A stretch of 64,000 nucleotides of DNA from Emydura subglobosa (GCA_007922225.1 ML679969.1:20044932-20108931), one strand, 5' to 3'; positions 41,376-52,794 are shown, numbered from the stretch's first letter. The notes: generated from the sequence alone by a model not told the origin. Made by a program: numbers and translations.

Positions 41376-42222
41376 CTACCTAAATTCCATAACACAGTCA
41401 TCTCTAAGTTTAACAAGTATTTCACCCTTAGTGGTTCTCTGGGACCTTCTTACAAGTGGTATTTTATTACCCATATTTCCTATTCCCCTATTCCCTATTC
41501 CCAGATAACACCAGGTCGATTTGGGGAATCTGGCCATTTTTGTTGGGGTTTGGGCTTGCTCCATTGGTTTCAGTCTCCTTGGGGCATGCTGCTCTATGCC
41601 TCCTATGGGCCCTGATTGGACTAAAAGTCCAATGTTTTAGCTGTTCCCTATGTACTACTCTCTCAGGACTGCCTCTATTAGGCTGGATAATGTAAACTGG
41701 CAGTTCAGGATTGTTGCGAGCGACCATAATGTGGGGATTTGACTCCCACTTGTCCTGTATTTTATTACGTCATTGGCATCTATGGTTATGCACTGGTACA
41801 CAGTCACCTGGCCTTATGAGAGCCCTGCTGGACAGGAGATCATAAGTCCTTTTGTTACTTTGGGCTGTGTCTTTAGTTGTACTGAGAGCAACTTCACAGG
41901 TTGTCTTTAGCATGCCATGGACACCTTTGACCCAGTCATCAAAATCGGTCACCTCATCTTTAGAAGAGAAAACTTCTTGGTGCTTCTCAGGCAACACCCT
42001 CAAGTTAGCCACCTGTGCAGGAATCAGCCCCTGCGGCTCCGCTTGGGCTGGAACTGGCAGTCTCCCACAACACTTTTCTTGAGGAAAGGTAACTTGTTCT
42101 CCCTTCTCCCTCCTTGTCACCTGCAGCTCATTTCTGCCTTCTTCAAATGTTAGCATCACCCAAGGAACCACCTCCCCAGGCCGGTGTACCTCTGCAGTTC
42201 TGTTTTGAGGGTGCAACTCCAC
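41376..42222 (-). pseudogene. pol remnant: RT N-terminus fused to integrase C-terminus
   Basis: From 42222 the frame reads an inter-domain region with VLPEKHQEVFSSKDEVTDFD, the N-terminus of a gypsy reverse transcriptase. It passes without a stop into GMLKTTCEVALSTTKD and RALIRPGDC, the integrase C-terminal region. The catalytic reverse transcriptase, RNase H and integrase core are therefore deleted. An in-frame TGA at 41770-41772 interrupts the DNA-binding domain, which continues as DKWESNPHIM, LPVYIIQPNRGSPERVV and HREQLKHW. A later frame change leads to the RRSQRTTKGE tail ending at 41376. Confidence 0.85.
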
Positions 42223-42368
42223 AGCCTTCGCACTTTCGTTTAGAAGACTTGCTGGTGCTCTTCCTTTGACAGCATTAGTCAGTACTTTGGCTGGCCAGAA
42301 GCCATTAGTAGACTTGCCTCAGATGTAGGCTCTACAAGCACTCGATATCCATCGGTATTTCCTGCTAC

Positions 42369-43216
42369 CTAGCAGCGTTCATCAGGGATCTTTCCCCTCC
42401 AGGGAGGAATAACTGTCTTGTGTCTTCTGCCCATTGTAACATTTCCAATCTGCCCAGTGGGGCCCAGGGAACGACTCTGCCACTCCGCTCGAGCCAGTAC
42501 TCTACTCAGCTCAGCATTCTTCTTAGAGTGCCCATGTCGGTTCATCTTCCTAGTTCCTTCTACTGGCAACAGTAGCTCCTTCAGCTCACTAATGATGTTC
42601 ATTCCTAGAATCCCTGGGATTCCTTCTCCCATATAACTTCCTTCAGAGACTGTGTCTTTCAGGATGAGGATGCATTTTCTTCACAGCATCTGGCCCATGT
42701 ACTTTATGTCTGCTTCCAGGCACCCCACCACTGGGATTGCCAGTCCATTAACTGTTGTTAGACATACAGACCGTGGGCGGGGTATGAGCAGCACCTTGTC
42801 CTTCAAATATTGTTGAAAATGTGATTCAGTAATGGTGGTGACTTCTGAGCCAGTATCTAACGAACATCTGGTCTTCACCCCTGCTATACATACTTCAGCA
42901 GTTTGACAGTCTCCAAATGCTCGCTTACAGAAGTCACTGGATATGCTGGCACTGTTGGCGTCCCCTTCAACATCATATGCAGACTGATTTTGCACCAAGG
43001 ACAGGCCTAGGAATCCTTCTGCTACTGCTTCGCCTTCTACTATAGATGGGCCGCTCACTCCTGGTGCCCCATTGGTTTCGAATGCCTGGGACTCTGTTCT
43101 TCTTCTCACTGGACATTCTCGGCTAGTATGCCCTGTCCTTTCACAAGTGTAGCAAATGTACCTTCCTAGCTCATCCTTCAATGGTGGCCTTCGGGGTCCC
43201 CAGGCCAGGAGGCAGT
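42369..43216 (-). pseudogene. gag zinc knuckle and aspartic protease of the gypsy-like element
   Basis: The minus frame opens near 43216 at the breakpoint with the inverted LTR piece (first Met at 43181). It encodes the zinc knuckle CYTCERTGHTSREC (C-X2-C-X4-H-X4-C), a spacer, then the protease active-site block SLDTGSEVTTI (DTGS). An in-frame TGA at 42681-42683 interrupts the protease; in the same frame the protease end GIPGILGMNII follows, its usual hydrophobic-Gly block. The gag capsid region is missing upstream. The chain of knuckle, DTG protease and ILG block is the standard Ty3/gypsy gag-pol junction. Confidence 0.88.
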
Positions 43217-43819
43217 GTTGGGTGTTTTCCTTTAACCTTTCTCCTTTTTTCTTATTTTTTTATTTGATTTGATTGCTGTTTGTGTAATAAATTGTATTGC
43301 TTTGCATTGTATGCAATGATTAGTGGGTCAGGAAAGTGCCCAGTGCAGAGTTAGTACCCCAGGGTAGGGACACCCTTGCCCCTGCCATAAGGGACCACGG
43401 CAAGATTGGGCGTTGAGCCCCAGGAATCCTGGGCCCAGCCTTGTCAAGGTTACAGGGACCCCACCACACAGGAGAGTGGGAAGGGAGCCCTCGAGGTCAG
43501 GTGGGCCTCTGGGTAAAGAGAGTGAGAGCAGGGACTCAGATCCTTTTGCTAGCCAACTCTACCAGGGTAGTGTACAAGCAAGGAAAGTTCCCCACAATAG
43601 CGGGCCCACTCCCCTGCTCCAGCTCACAGGGAGGGCCGGGATCCCCGCCACCTTCCTGGCTCCCTCACTAGTCTGTCTGCCCTGTCAATCAGGCTGACCT
43701 GAGTTGGACTCTCTCCACTGGCCCCAGGGCTGTGTCTGTTTCAGAGTCCTGTTTCCCCCAGGGATGGCCAACCAAAAAGACTCACTAAGTTTCAGTAAGG
43801 GGTTAATAGACCCCTTATA
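43215..43819. repeat. 5' LTR remnant with inverted internal segment
   Basis: Bases 43640-43819 match 41045-41221 in the same orientation (for example CAATCAGGCTGACCTGAG and CCCAGGGATGGCCAACC). Bases 43215-43627 match 40235-40640 in the opposite orientation at roughly 92 percent by eye, including GTAATAAATTGTATTGC. The middle ~400 bp of the LTR and the primer site are gone. The terminal TG has become TA. The inverted part abuts gag coding sequence at about 43216. Confidence 0.83.
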
Positions 43820-43823
43820 GAAA

Positions 43824-44198
43824 GCAAGGCCAGGGGAAGGGCAAGCAAGGACAGGCCAAGCCAGTCCAGGCCAGTCTGGGCTTTTCATTGGCCCTGCAGT
43901 GCACTGGTGGCCTTTAAACACTGCTGTAGCATCACAGTCCTGACGCAGTAATGGCCCAGGCACTATGAGCTGGGTGGGCACCTGCTGCCTGCCACATTAC
44001 CACTGAGAGCAGCCAGAGAGGCAGCTGCCAGAGACAAGCCCCTGCTCATTGCATTGGCACTGCCCAGGAAAGCAAGTCTGTTCCCCTGGTGCAGCAAAGA
44101 AAAATGGCTCCTCCTGCAATGCAGCAAATCCTTGGGACACACCAGGCCCTGCAGCAATGGGGCAAAGGTACAAATCCTTTGCCTTTTCTGAACCCATT
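43824..44198. other. Unannotated DNA
   Basis: Nothing recognised between the gypsy element and the minisatellite. Confidence 0.5.
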
Positions 44199-44360
44199 GA
44201 ACACCCAGTGACAGGTCTCCATGGTAACATCCCAGTGATGGATCTCCATGGTAACACACCAATGATGGGTCTTGGCAGTGACACCCCAGTAATGGGTCTC
44301 CATGGTAACACCCCAGTGATGGATCTCCATGGTAACATGCCATTGATGGGTCTCCATGGT
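44199..44360 (+). repeat. 27-bp minisatellite, 6 units
   Basis: Six exact-length units of 27 bp with consensus core CAGTGATGGATCTCCATGGT. The third unit is the most diverged (CTTGGCAGT in place of CTCCATGGT). Because 27 is a multiple of 3, frames stay open on both strands and translate to repeated nine-residue units. Confidence 0.95.
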
Positions 44361-47304
44361 GCTCTGTGGGCAGTAGATGTGCAGCTGTGATGTCACCCCA
44401 AAAGCCCAGTCAAAATAATGATTGTAAGACGCCCCACCCTACATGGGAGCTGTGCAGCTCTCAGAGGGCATGAAGCATCCATCGCCCATGCAGGCCCATC
44501 TCCAGTCTGTGGTGGGAATCTGCACCAGGGCCCCCCACTGCCAGCCTCACAGACCCTCCTACATCCCAGTGCTCCCCGCAGTCTCTTCCCAGCCAGTGCC
44601 CACTGTCTGTGTTAGCTCACTGACCTAGGAGCACAGCCTGCGCACCATGGGGGCATGTGTCTCCTGGAGAGCGGCTCTGGGATCCACGCTGGGGGAGGGA
44701 TGAGAACCCAGAGAGTCACAGCACCGTCCTCCCAGCCAACAGGAGAATCTCCTGCACCCCTCCCGCCATGGGAGCCTTCCCCTGTACCCCTCCGCCTTCA
44801 CAGGCCCCTTCCTTCCCTGTGTCCTACACCCCTCCCCCACATGGGAGTTTTCCCCCCCATGCTCTGCACCTCTTTCCTCTAGGGAGCCTTCCTCCTATGC
44901 TTTGTACCCTTTCTCCTTTCCCCCTGTGCCCTGCTCCCTCCCACCCCACAGGATCTTTCCCCTTACACCTTCCTCCCCCACCCAAGGGGCCTTCCCCTTC
45001 CAGGCAGTGGGCGAGAGGCTACCACAGAGCTGTGGTGCTGCTCTGTGACTTGTGCCTGTGTTGTCTCGGCATGCAGCTGCATTGCAAATCTGCATTAGAA
45101 GCCTGGCATTAGCACTGCAGCGCTGCGAGGCAGGAGCTGGCGCCAGTCCCCCAGCGATTAGTGGTGACAGTACTGATAAATCAGATGGTTTATCATATAC
45201 ATGTGCACTCAGCATTCCTTCTGCAGGCGACCCGCAGATTCTTATTCAGCAGCCAAACCACCTAGCAGGTGGGAAGCCCTCTGCCAATGCACTGCAGCAT
45301 CCCAGAACGGCTGCCCGATGGCACCCACTAGTGACACTTCTCTAATGCCCACATACACGAGTGACCACATGCCCACACAGGCACTGCCCTGGAAGCCTGT
45401 CTGCTGACCAGCACCGCATGCACACACACATGCACACACACTCACTCTAAGCTTCCACGCATATGCTGCACAAATGTATGCACACAAAGCTCAGCCACCC
45501 ATACCCCAGGGACAGAAACCCAACATAACCCCGTGTACACAAAACTACTTACCCACCTTGTCTCTCAAATGTCCTGGGACCATGGCCACACCGCACTGCA
45601 CCCGCCCGTACCCACGCCCTGGACGTGTGATCCCAGGGAAATCCCTGCACATGCACTCTCGGGAAGGTGACTGGCAGAACACCCTCAGAGTCTTTCCATC
45701 CCTGCCCAGCCTCTGGGCTGGGCACTGGGGTCCACAACACCTGCAGAAGCAGTAGGGGGCTGTGCCAGCCAGGCTGTTCTTTAGGGGGCTAGGACTGAGG
45801 CTGTCACAGCGCCACCAGCAATACAGAGCATGGGTGTAGAGCTGTGGGAGGTGCCAGCAGCGAGTCCAGCACTGCTCTCAAGTTTGTGCTGTTCATGGTA
45901 GAGCGGGCGCTGTCAAAGACTGAGTGGATGCAACTTGGGTCTGCCAGATCCTATTCCCAGCACTGCCAGGGCTGCCCTGGGAACACTCCTTCAAACCTCA
46001 CTTTTCTATGAGGCAAGCATGGTTTTTATTTGCTGTCGCGGGCCAGGGATGAGCAGCTGGCTCACTGGGGCATGTTGGAATGGAAAATGAAAGGAGCAAA
46101 CGTAGAGCAAGTTTAGTAGATGTTACAGCCAGAAGAGCCCATTATGAGCACCGAGCCTGACTCTGCTCAGCCCTGGGCCGCTGATCCCCATAACTAGGAC
46201 CAGTGAAGGAATTCAGAGGCCTGGCATATGCAGAAGGTCAGTGACCTGGGCTCTGACCACCTGCACTAATCCCCTGCACATTTCAGCCCATTGCTTCCTG
46301 CATGTCACAAGCCACTCCCCCATGCAGATCCCGGGCTGCTGACCTTCCTCATAACTCACTTGGGATTTCTGTGTCTAAATGATTGGCCGAGCCAGGGTTG
46401 CAAGGAAAGCTTTCCTATTCCCAGCCTTGTTCCTCCAGCCCATGCTGCCCCCAGCTTACGTATTGCATGTGTAACAGTGATTGTCAGAGCATTATGACTT
46501 GTCCAAGTCTTGGGGTACTTTCATGGGGACTGTGCAAGGCATGTCTCAGGCCCCAGGCCCCATCCTGCTGCCAAATTTCATTCTTCTGCTCCAAATCCAG
46601 GATTGCTAGAATTGTTTGAAACCAGTGAGAAAATAATGTTAAATTGGCAAAGCTCCCTATTTCTCACGAGTCTCATTCTTGAAGATGAATAGCTGAACCA
46701 TGTTCGCTTAACCTTCCCAAAAATTCAGAAGGGAAGATTTGACCCTTGAATAACTATAGTTTGACAAAGGTCTCAGCAACTGAACGCAGGGGGGGTTCTA
46801 AGGGAAAGTGTTGGCCATCTTGACTACAGCACCACTTCTGCTGGTGCAATGATCTAGATTGCACCACGGAGCTGGGGAGGGGAGAATGCTGCTTCCCAAA
46901 CATGTTGGAAGCTGCGAGCTCTGTTCTGAAGTGCTTACGATCCCAGCGAGGTGAGAGCATCCAGAAGAGGTGGCTGGACAGAGTCCATGTGGGTGAAAGG
47001 CAGCACGCGGTGCCAGTGGGGTTTTAAACGTAGCTGACAGGCAAATATTTTGTTAGGAAACAGCTATGGGTGAAATGTGAAAACACCTGGGTGGGATTTT
47101 CTAAAGAGTCACAGGGAGTGAGGGCCTGGTAGACAGTGAATCCTAGTGGGGGTGGACACCTGTGCCTGAGAGAACCTTGGAACATCTCACCCTCTGTGTC
47201 TAAGAAAAATATGTTACAGCCTGCTGTGCTTGGATACTAAGTGTGATCTCCTAGCACAGGTGGGGAGCATGGCAGGGCCAGGCTGAAGGAGCCATGAGAC
47301 AGGG
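44361..47304. other. Unannotated DNA with a CA-rich run
   Basis: Chance frames only. A (CA)-rich run lies at about 45416-45445. Pyrimidine-rich text at 44.7-45.0 kb (repeated CTTCCCC) gives Pro-rich artificial frames. No gene was recognised. Confidence 0.5.
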
Positions 47305-47885
47305 TGTCCCAGCGTTCACTCTCTGGGGCACCTCCTTTTGGGCACCCAGGGGATTAAGCTCCTTCCAAGAGCTGTGCCCTCCTCTTGCAGTCTCTGCATT
47401 CTTCATCCTCTCTCACCTTACAGCCCTTCTTGCTCTAGGAGTTGCAGCTTCCTCTTTGTGATTTAGCTCTCTGGCCAGGTCACTAGAGTCATCCCCATCC
47501 AGGGTAAACAAGTCTTTCAAGGTAAACTGTCCCAGGCCGCCTGCTTCCCGCTGCCTGGTCTGTGCCACTTCCCCCGTGGCAGGCAGGGCATCCCAAGAGC
47601 ATCCTCTATTTGGGGGTCCAGCTCAGAGGCTCCCTGATCAGCAGCCCAGGCCTGCCCTATCCTATCCTTCACTGCTTTTCCCTGAGCCTGTCCTCAGCTT
47701 CCGGCCCAAACTCCCCCTCCCAGGGAGTGACTGCAAGCTGCTTCCCTGCACCCCCACCTGCTCTCAGCTCCTGGGCTTTATAGAGGCCCCTCCTGTTCTC
47801 ATGAAGCTGACTCTCATCCTAATAATCCCTGCTCCCTGGCTCCTCCACTAGGTGCAGCCAGGCCAGTTAATTGGCTCAACCCCCT
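47305..47885 (-). repeat. LTR, antisense, same family as 13.25-14.22 kb
   Basis: On the minus strand a TATA box (CTCTATAAAGCCC) lies near 47778 and is followed by a CTCCCTGGGAGGGGGAGTTT block. The ordered text matches the LTR at 13.25-14.22 kb. The termini are approximately TGTCCCAGCG on the plus left end and a decayed CAACCCC end on the right. Confidence 0.55.
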
Positions 47886-48619
47886 GAGGCCTTGTATGGG
47901 GTGGGCACTGCCCACACAAGGGAAGTTAGGAAGGGTATGAAGGAAGAGGACAGGGAGGCCTGGTTACTTCATCCAGGGAGTGAAGTGCAGAAGGCACGGG
48001 GTACAAGTGCACAAAGGGCACAAAGGGTTTGCAACTAGATGGCAGAGCAGAGAACTATGGAGCTAGAGGCAGTAAAGTAGCATGCAAAGTACTGGAGAGT
48101 CTCTCTCTCTATCTGTTTAGGTGCAGTGTGCGTGAGGGAAGCCCTGCTGCCCTGCCAGGAAATGGCAGTCCCCTTAATGAGGAAGGGAATTGGCCTAGCA
48201 GCCCCTGGTTCTCCCGGGCCATACATCACTGTCTCCCTCTGCACATTAGCAGCGCCTCCTCATTCCGGGTATGTATGTCTCTGTGTATTCCTTCTGACGT
48301 TTTTATTATTACCAGATAGTTCCCCTAAAGGGGGATGAATAATGAAAATGCAGCTTTTGCATGTACAGTAAATATGGAAGTAAAGTGTAAATGTTCTGCC
48401 TAAAGCCTTTCTGCACTCAGACTCCTCTTCCCCATCATGAGCCTCTGGGATCTCCTGCCCGAGTGCTTGGACCCTGCTACTGCACATACCCAGGAATGCC
48501 CTCCTATCGCCCACCACCACAGTGGAGGATGTGGAGCACGAGCATGTACAGATGGTCCCTTGGTGTGGTTCAGAAAAGGACTGGCTGCAAGTCGTGCAGC
48601 TGGCTTGGTGCATGGGAAG
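47886..48619. other. Unannotated DNA
   Basis: Nothing recognised; a G-rich run lies at 48629-48640 at the LINE 3' end. Confidence 0.5.
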
Positions 48620-48640
48620 ATGGCAACCGGGGGGGGGGGC

Positions 48641-49838
48641 TCATGGGGCCAGGGCCCAATGAAAAGCGCCAGAGGACTGAGTGTGGGGTGGGGAGCACCC
48701 TCTCACAAGACCTGCTCGAGGTAGACCCAAGCAGAGAGGGGCAAGGGTGCCCTCACCTCCTGGAGTACGCACCGGGGGGGTTCGAAGCGTGGAGAGCCCC
48801 ATGCACTGAGCCAGCATGTGGGGATCCACCCAGTCCCCCTGGTCATAGTCCAGGAGATCTCTGACCTTGGTAAGTCCTGCCAGGACCAACTTCTGTCGCA
48901 TCGAGGGGGTCTCTGCCACCTGCACACAGAGTTGGGGGGTAGGTAGCAGGGGCTCCTAGAGGAGATCCTCCCCCTCAGTGGCCACAAGGGCCTGGAGGAC
49001 GAGACCAGCCTCCAGGCCCGGAGGAGGTCCTGGTAGAAGACCAGCAGCTCAGAAAGGTCTCGCGGAAGACCTCTCGGATGGAGATAAAGGAGCTGCTGGT
49101 TGTATTGGAGCCCTCAGAGGCAGCTGAGGAAGGCGTGCGCCAAGTGGCTCCACGCCAGACGACCTGAGCTATAAAGGAGTCTCTGCAGGGCCTGGAGGCG
49201 GAAGGCATGGATCTGGAGTGGAGACAACACAGGCCCTGCTCTCCTTCCTCCAGGGGGAGACTCAGGATCTCTGCAGAGACCCAGTGCAGTCCTGGCCAAA
49301 AGAACTCCAGAATTGGCCACTGGACATGGGCCAGGAGTCTCGGGGATGGGGCCAGGGTTTTGAGTCAGTGCCAGAGGATGGACAGGACTACCTGGTTGAC
49401 CAGCAGTGCCCTCCCCCAAAGGGAAAGGCACCTGAGCAGTCCTGTCCACCTCCACAGCTGTTCAGATACCCTGCCCTCCAAATCTTGCCAGTTCTCCGGT
49501 GCAGAGGGATGGGTGGCAGAAAGGTAAATGCCCAGATAGAGTAGCGAACCCGCGCTTGCCCGGCACCTGAACCCTACCATCAGGCCAGAGCTCTTGACAC
49601 AGTTGACCCAGGTGGAGGAGGCTGCTGAGTAGATGGCCAGGCAGGCTTCCGACCGCACCAGGTTGCCCAGACTGGGTCCTGGACTGTGAGTAGTACGTCG
49701 TCGGTGCATGCTAGACAGGACCAGCCTCAGCTCTGGCTCATGGAGTACCAACACCGTCAGCCTACAGCGGAGGAGACAGAGGAAGTGCACAATTGCCAGA
49801 GCGTACAGCTGGCCTGACAGAAGGCAGCCTTGACACAC
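48641..49838 (-). pseudogene. Tx1 LINE: RT palm end, thumb and C-terminal domain
   Basis: From 49838 the translation includes CQGCLLSGQLYALAI and LRLVLS, the block that leads to the palm box. A frameshift there puts the catalytic pair in another frame, where it reads C-T-D-D followed by VLL. It then continues with YSAASSTWVNCVKSSG, YLGIYLSATHPSAPENW and RALLVNQVVLSILWH. Two further frames carry ALQRLLYSSG and, near 48900, MRQKLVLAGLTKVRDLLDYD. The decay is spread evenly, as expected for a neutrally evolving copy. Confidence 0.85.
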
Positions 49839-49904
49839 TCCTCACCTGAAGCTCACTGGTTCGGTCAGGGTCCAGCTGAGCTTGGCCAGGCACTCCACAG
49901 AGGC

Positions 49905-50924
49905 TTACAGGACCTGGAGGAAACCCACAAAACAGAGCCCAAAGCCAAATGCCTGCAGGGTGCCCAGGGGATACCCTTTGTCCATCCTGTCTAACGCCTT
50001 CTCCTGGTCCAGAGACAGGAGGGCGAACGACAGACCATCCCTACACCCGAGCTCCAGGAGATCCCAGATGGTGCAGCCCGGGATGGTGTAGGTCTGCTCG
50101 GGATGGACCACGTCCTGGAGCATGGATCCCAGCCTCAGCGAGATGGCCTTGGCTATGATTTTATAGTCCATGTCGAGGAGCGAGATAGGACGCCAATTCC
50201 GCTGGTCGTGGAGGTCCCCCTTCTTGGGCAGCAGGGCAAGCACAACCCACCTGCACGAGAGGGGGAGCTCTCTGCTGACTTCAGACTTGGCCCAGACAGT
50301 GGCTAGGTCCGGGTCAAGGACGTCCCAGAATGCGCGGTAGAACTCCACGGTCAGCCCGTCCATGCCCGGGGATTTGTTTGTGGGCATGAGGTGGAGGGCT
50401 TCCGAGAACTCGGCCAGAGTGAGAGGTAGCTCCAGCTGGTCGCCCGCGCCGACCGTGGGACGTTTGTTCCAGAGCACCTTGCAGGCAGCGGCTTCGGTCA
50501 GATCTGGGGAGAAGAGGGTGGCGTAGAAGGCCCTGGCCCTTCCGTGCATCTCCGCCGGATCCAGGGCATAGAAGAAGCAGGAGCCATGATCTATCTCCCA
50601 AAGGAGACGGATGCGGGATCGAATGAAGGCACCCCAAGCCCGAAGGTCTTTGAGGGCCCGGAGCTCCTCCTGCTTCTCCTGGCATGCTCTGCAGAGGGAT
50701 GGATCCTTGGGGCTGGCGGTCAGATGCCTCTCCAGCTCTAAGACCTCCCGCTCCAGCTGCTCTAATCCAGCATCCCTCTGCCGGCTGGCCCCCTGAGTGT
50801 AGTTGTGGCAGAAGAGCCGGGCGCGCACCTTCCCCACGTCCCACCTGCGCTGCGCCAAGGGAAAGGCACGCCTCTGCTCCTGCCAGGCCAGCCAGAACTC
50901 CCAGAAGGATGCCACGAAGCCCAC
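49905..50924 (-). pseudogene. Tx1 LINE reverse transcriptase, N-terminal half (339 codons)
   Basis: Open minus frame of 339 codons. It begins within the linker after the endonuclease (FWEFWLAWQEQRRAFP) and has a helical region LEQLEREVLELERHL. Then come the fingers and palm blocks NKSPGMDGLTVEFY, LLPKKGDLHDQRNWRPISLL, DYKIIAKAISLRLG and LSLDQEKALDRMD (motif A with its catalytic Asp). Compared with the usual layout, about 25 residues are missing in frame after GSCFFYAL. The initiator Met is internal. LPKKGD followed by NWRP is typical of the L1/Tx1 group rather than CR1. Confidence 0.88.
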
Positions 50925-50929
50925 ATCTT

Positions 50930-51692
50930 CCAGCAGGCTTTTGTTAAAGTGTCAGTAGGCCGGCCCCGGCCTCTCCACAGTCAGAGAGGCCGTCACAGTC
51001 ACCAAGTGGTTATCTGAGAACGGGGCCGATTGCACACCTGAGGAGTGGGCCTGCGAGAGATGGTGACGGGAGAGGTAGATGCGGTCCAACCAGGAGTGGC
51101 TCGACCGATCTTCCCCCACCTAGACAAAGGTGAAGGTGATGACGTCATCTGGGTGGTGTTCGCGCCAGACGTCCAACAGGGAGTGATGATCTATAATCTC
51201 CTGTAGGATGTCCACAGCGGCCTGGCACTGCTCGGTCCCCGTGCGGTCTCGTTCCTTGAGGGTGGTGTTAAAGTACCCACCCAGGACCAGGCAGTCGTGA
51301 GGATCCAGGGTGCTGAGGAAGGCAGATGCCTGCTGGAAAAACCGCACCTGCTGCAGGCCTGATGTTGGGGCATAGACGTTGACAAGGTTCAATGCCAGCC
51401 CCTCCATGCAGACCTGGAGGTGCAGCAGGCGGCTTGGCATGACCTCGGCAACCCCTAGCACCTCGGGCTGCAGGTCGGGGGAGAACACTCCGCCCATGTG
51501 AGAGGAGAGGTGACTAAGGAACACCCCATCCCTCCACTGAAGCAGCCAGTTGGCCTCAGCAGCTGGCTCTGTATGGGTCTCTTGCAGGAATGCCACAGAG
51601 TACCCGCCCTCCCGAAGGAAGGAGAACACCTGGCACCTGCAGAGACCCATCCTACAGCCCCAGGTGTTCAAGGTGGCGAAAGTGACAGGCAT
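50930..51692 (-). pseudogene. Tx1 LINE APE endonuclease
   Basis: The frame starts at 51692 with VTFATLNTWGCR (catalytic Asn), FLQETHTE (catalytic Glu), VYAPTSG and a degenerate GDFN block that reads GGYFN. It ends at a stop at 51120-51122, after which DRIYLSRHHL and FSDNHLVTV continue in the same frame, with a second stop near 50951. In APE nucleases the last block is SDH; here Asn replaces His. The loss of Asp in GDFN and His in SDH means no nuclease activity. Confidence 0.87.
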
Positions 51693-51699
51693 AAGGAGG

Positions 51700-52150
51700 G
51701 CTGGGGGTGATCCTCACAGGCAGGAGCACTAGCGGTTCCCGTTGGGCTCCGCAGCAACCCATGGCCAGTCCCGAAGGCCACCAAGGTGTCATGGAAGCTG
51801 TGGGCTCACTGGTATGCCAAAGCGTCCTACCTCCTGGTTCCTTTTCCCTCCTTCATTGTGGCCCTCATGGCCCAGAGGATGCAGTGGAAGTCCCCCTAGT
51901 GCTGCAGAGCAAGCTGCACCTGGTTCTGAGCACCACGTGTGTCCCAGAGGAAGGAGTGCAGCTCATCTCGCAGCACCTTGGGGGAGTCATCGCTACAAGG
52001 GCTAGGGGTACCCCAGGGATGGGAGCAGGGGCAGCAGCCTGGGAAGGGAGGGAGGGGCAGCTGGGCACTGCCCTGATAGAGGCCCTCCATGTGGGGGGGG
52101 TCATCTTCCCCTGGCAGGCTGGGATCAGACCCAGGGCATCGATCTCGTCT
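51700..52150 (-). pseudogene. Tx1 LINE ORF1 C-terminal end
   Basis: The minus translation includes DELHSFLWDTRGAQ and VQLALQH, then GDFHCILWAMRAT after a stop, lying just before the endonuclease ORF as the ORF1 end does in this LINE group. The N-terminal zinc-knuckle region, if it existed, is truncated away. Confidence 0.6.
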
Positions 52151-52440
52151 TAGAATCTAGGAGGACTATAAAAGCTCCCAGGAAGAAGCTGCTGAAAGGA
52201 AGGGAGGGGTAAGTAGCCAGAGAGGGGGAAGCTACAGCCAGGGAAGGCAGACCACCTTTTGACTAGAGGCTGAATCTGTAAGACTCCTGCGACTGGTAGG
52301 CACTGAGTATATAGAAGTGGGTGGGCAACCCATTGTAAGTAGAGCGCATGGGTGCAGCATGAAACTGTCATGTGGAAGTGGTTTGTGGGGGCCAAGGGCC
52401 TGAGCAGCAAGGGGGCCAGGTGCGCACTGCTACATTGGGA
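52151..52440 (+). repeat. Possible LTR fragment with TATA box, plus strand
   Basis: GACTATAAAAGCTCCC at 52165-52180 is a good TATA context, followed by purine-rich AGGAAGAAGCTGCTG and AGAGAGGGGGAAGCTACAG text that resembles an LTR leader. Ends are not defined. Confidence 0.35.
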
Positions 52441-52794
52441 AATTTCAATTTAGTTACAAAGGCTTGTGCATGTCCTCTCTACATTGTGGAAGGGGTGGAC
52501 CAGGTAACAAACTTACACTGGGCAGGCTTCTGACCAGGGCAGGATGGTACAGTTCTGGGGTGGAAGGCTGGGGGGAATTGGCTGGTGCCTTTCTTGGTGT
52601 GATTTGAGTGGCTCATGGAAAATTCATGCAATCTAGCTGGGTGTGGGGCTCCATGTGCTGTTGTGCTGAATGATAACAGCACATAGAGGAGTTTTCTGCT
52701 TGTCACTAGCAAAGCATTGTGAGGGACAGCCCAGGCTGGGGAGTTAAGGGGGCACAAAAGTATCCCAGTTCCAGGCTGCACCCTGGCACCCTGT
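52441..52794. other. Unannotated DNA
   Basis: Nothing recognised. Confidence 0.5.

Larger units (their letters stand above)
40229..43823 (-). mobile_element. Rearranged Ty3/gypsy-like element with 4-bp target duplication
   Basis: The element is 40233-43819 on the minus strand, flanked by the identical GAAA at 40229-40232 and 43820-43823. Its 3' LTR (left) is intact. The 5' LTR (right) keeps only the first ~185 bp in normal orientation, followed by ~410 bp of LTR in reverse orientation that runs into gag. Between the LTRs are a gag zinc knuckle, protease, a fused remnant of reverse transcriptase and integrase, and a polypurine tract. Most of gag, reverse transcriptase and RNase H are deleted. 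It cannot be autonomous. Confidence 0.87.
48620..52150 (-). mobile_element. Tx1-clade L1-type LINE, degraded
   Basis: Minus-strand order: the end of ORF1 (52150-51700), APE endonuclease (51692-50930), reverse transcriptase (50924-49365) and C-terminal domain (down to 48641). The 5' end is truncated inside ORF1, and the 3' end lies by a poly-C run (plus poly-G near 48630). Overall about 3.5 kb of an element that is roughly twice as long when complete. Several stops, shifts and an in-frame deletion make it inactive. Confidence 0.87.

Noticed and set aside
43963..44396. Open minus frames of 113-126 codons encoding repeated Tyr-His-Gly-Asp units
   Set aside because: They are produced by the 27-bp minisatellite. 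Open frames occur in several phases on both strands, with no start context or domain.
50314..50844. 176-codon minus frame overlapping the Tx1 reverse transcriptase
   Set aside because: A different phase of the same DNA. The real product is the overlapping frame with the reverse-transcriptase motifs.
48437..52153. Several plus-strand frames of 95-148 codons
   Set aside because: They are shadows of the minus-strand Tx1 LINE coding region.
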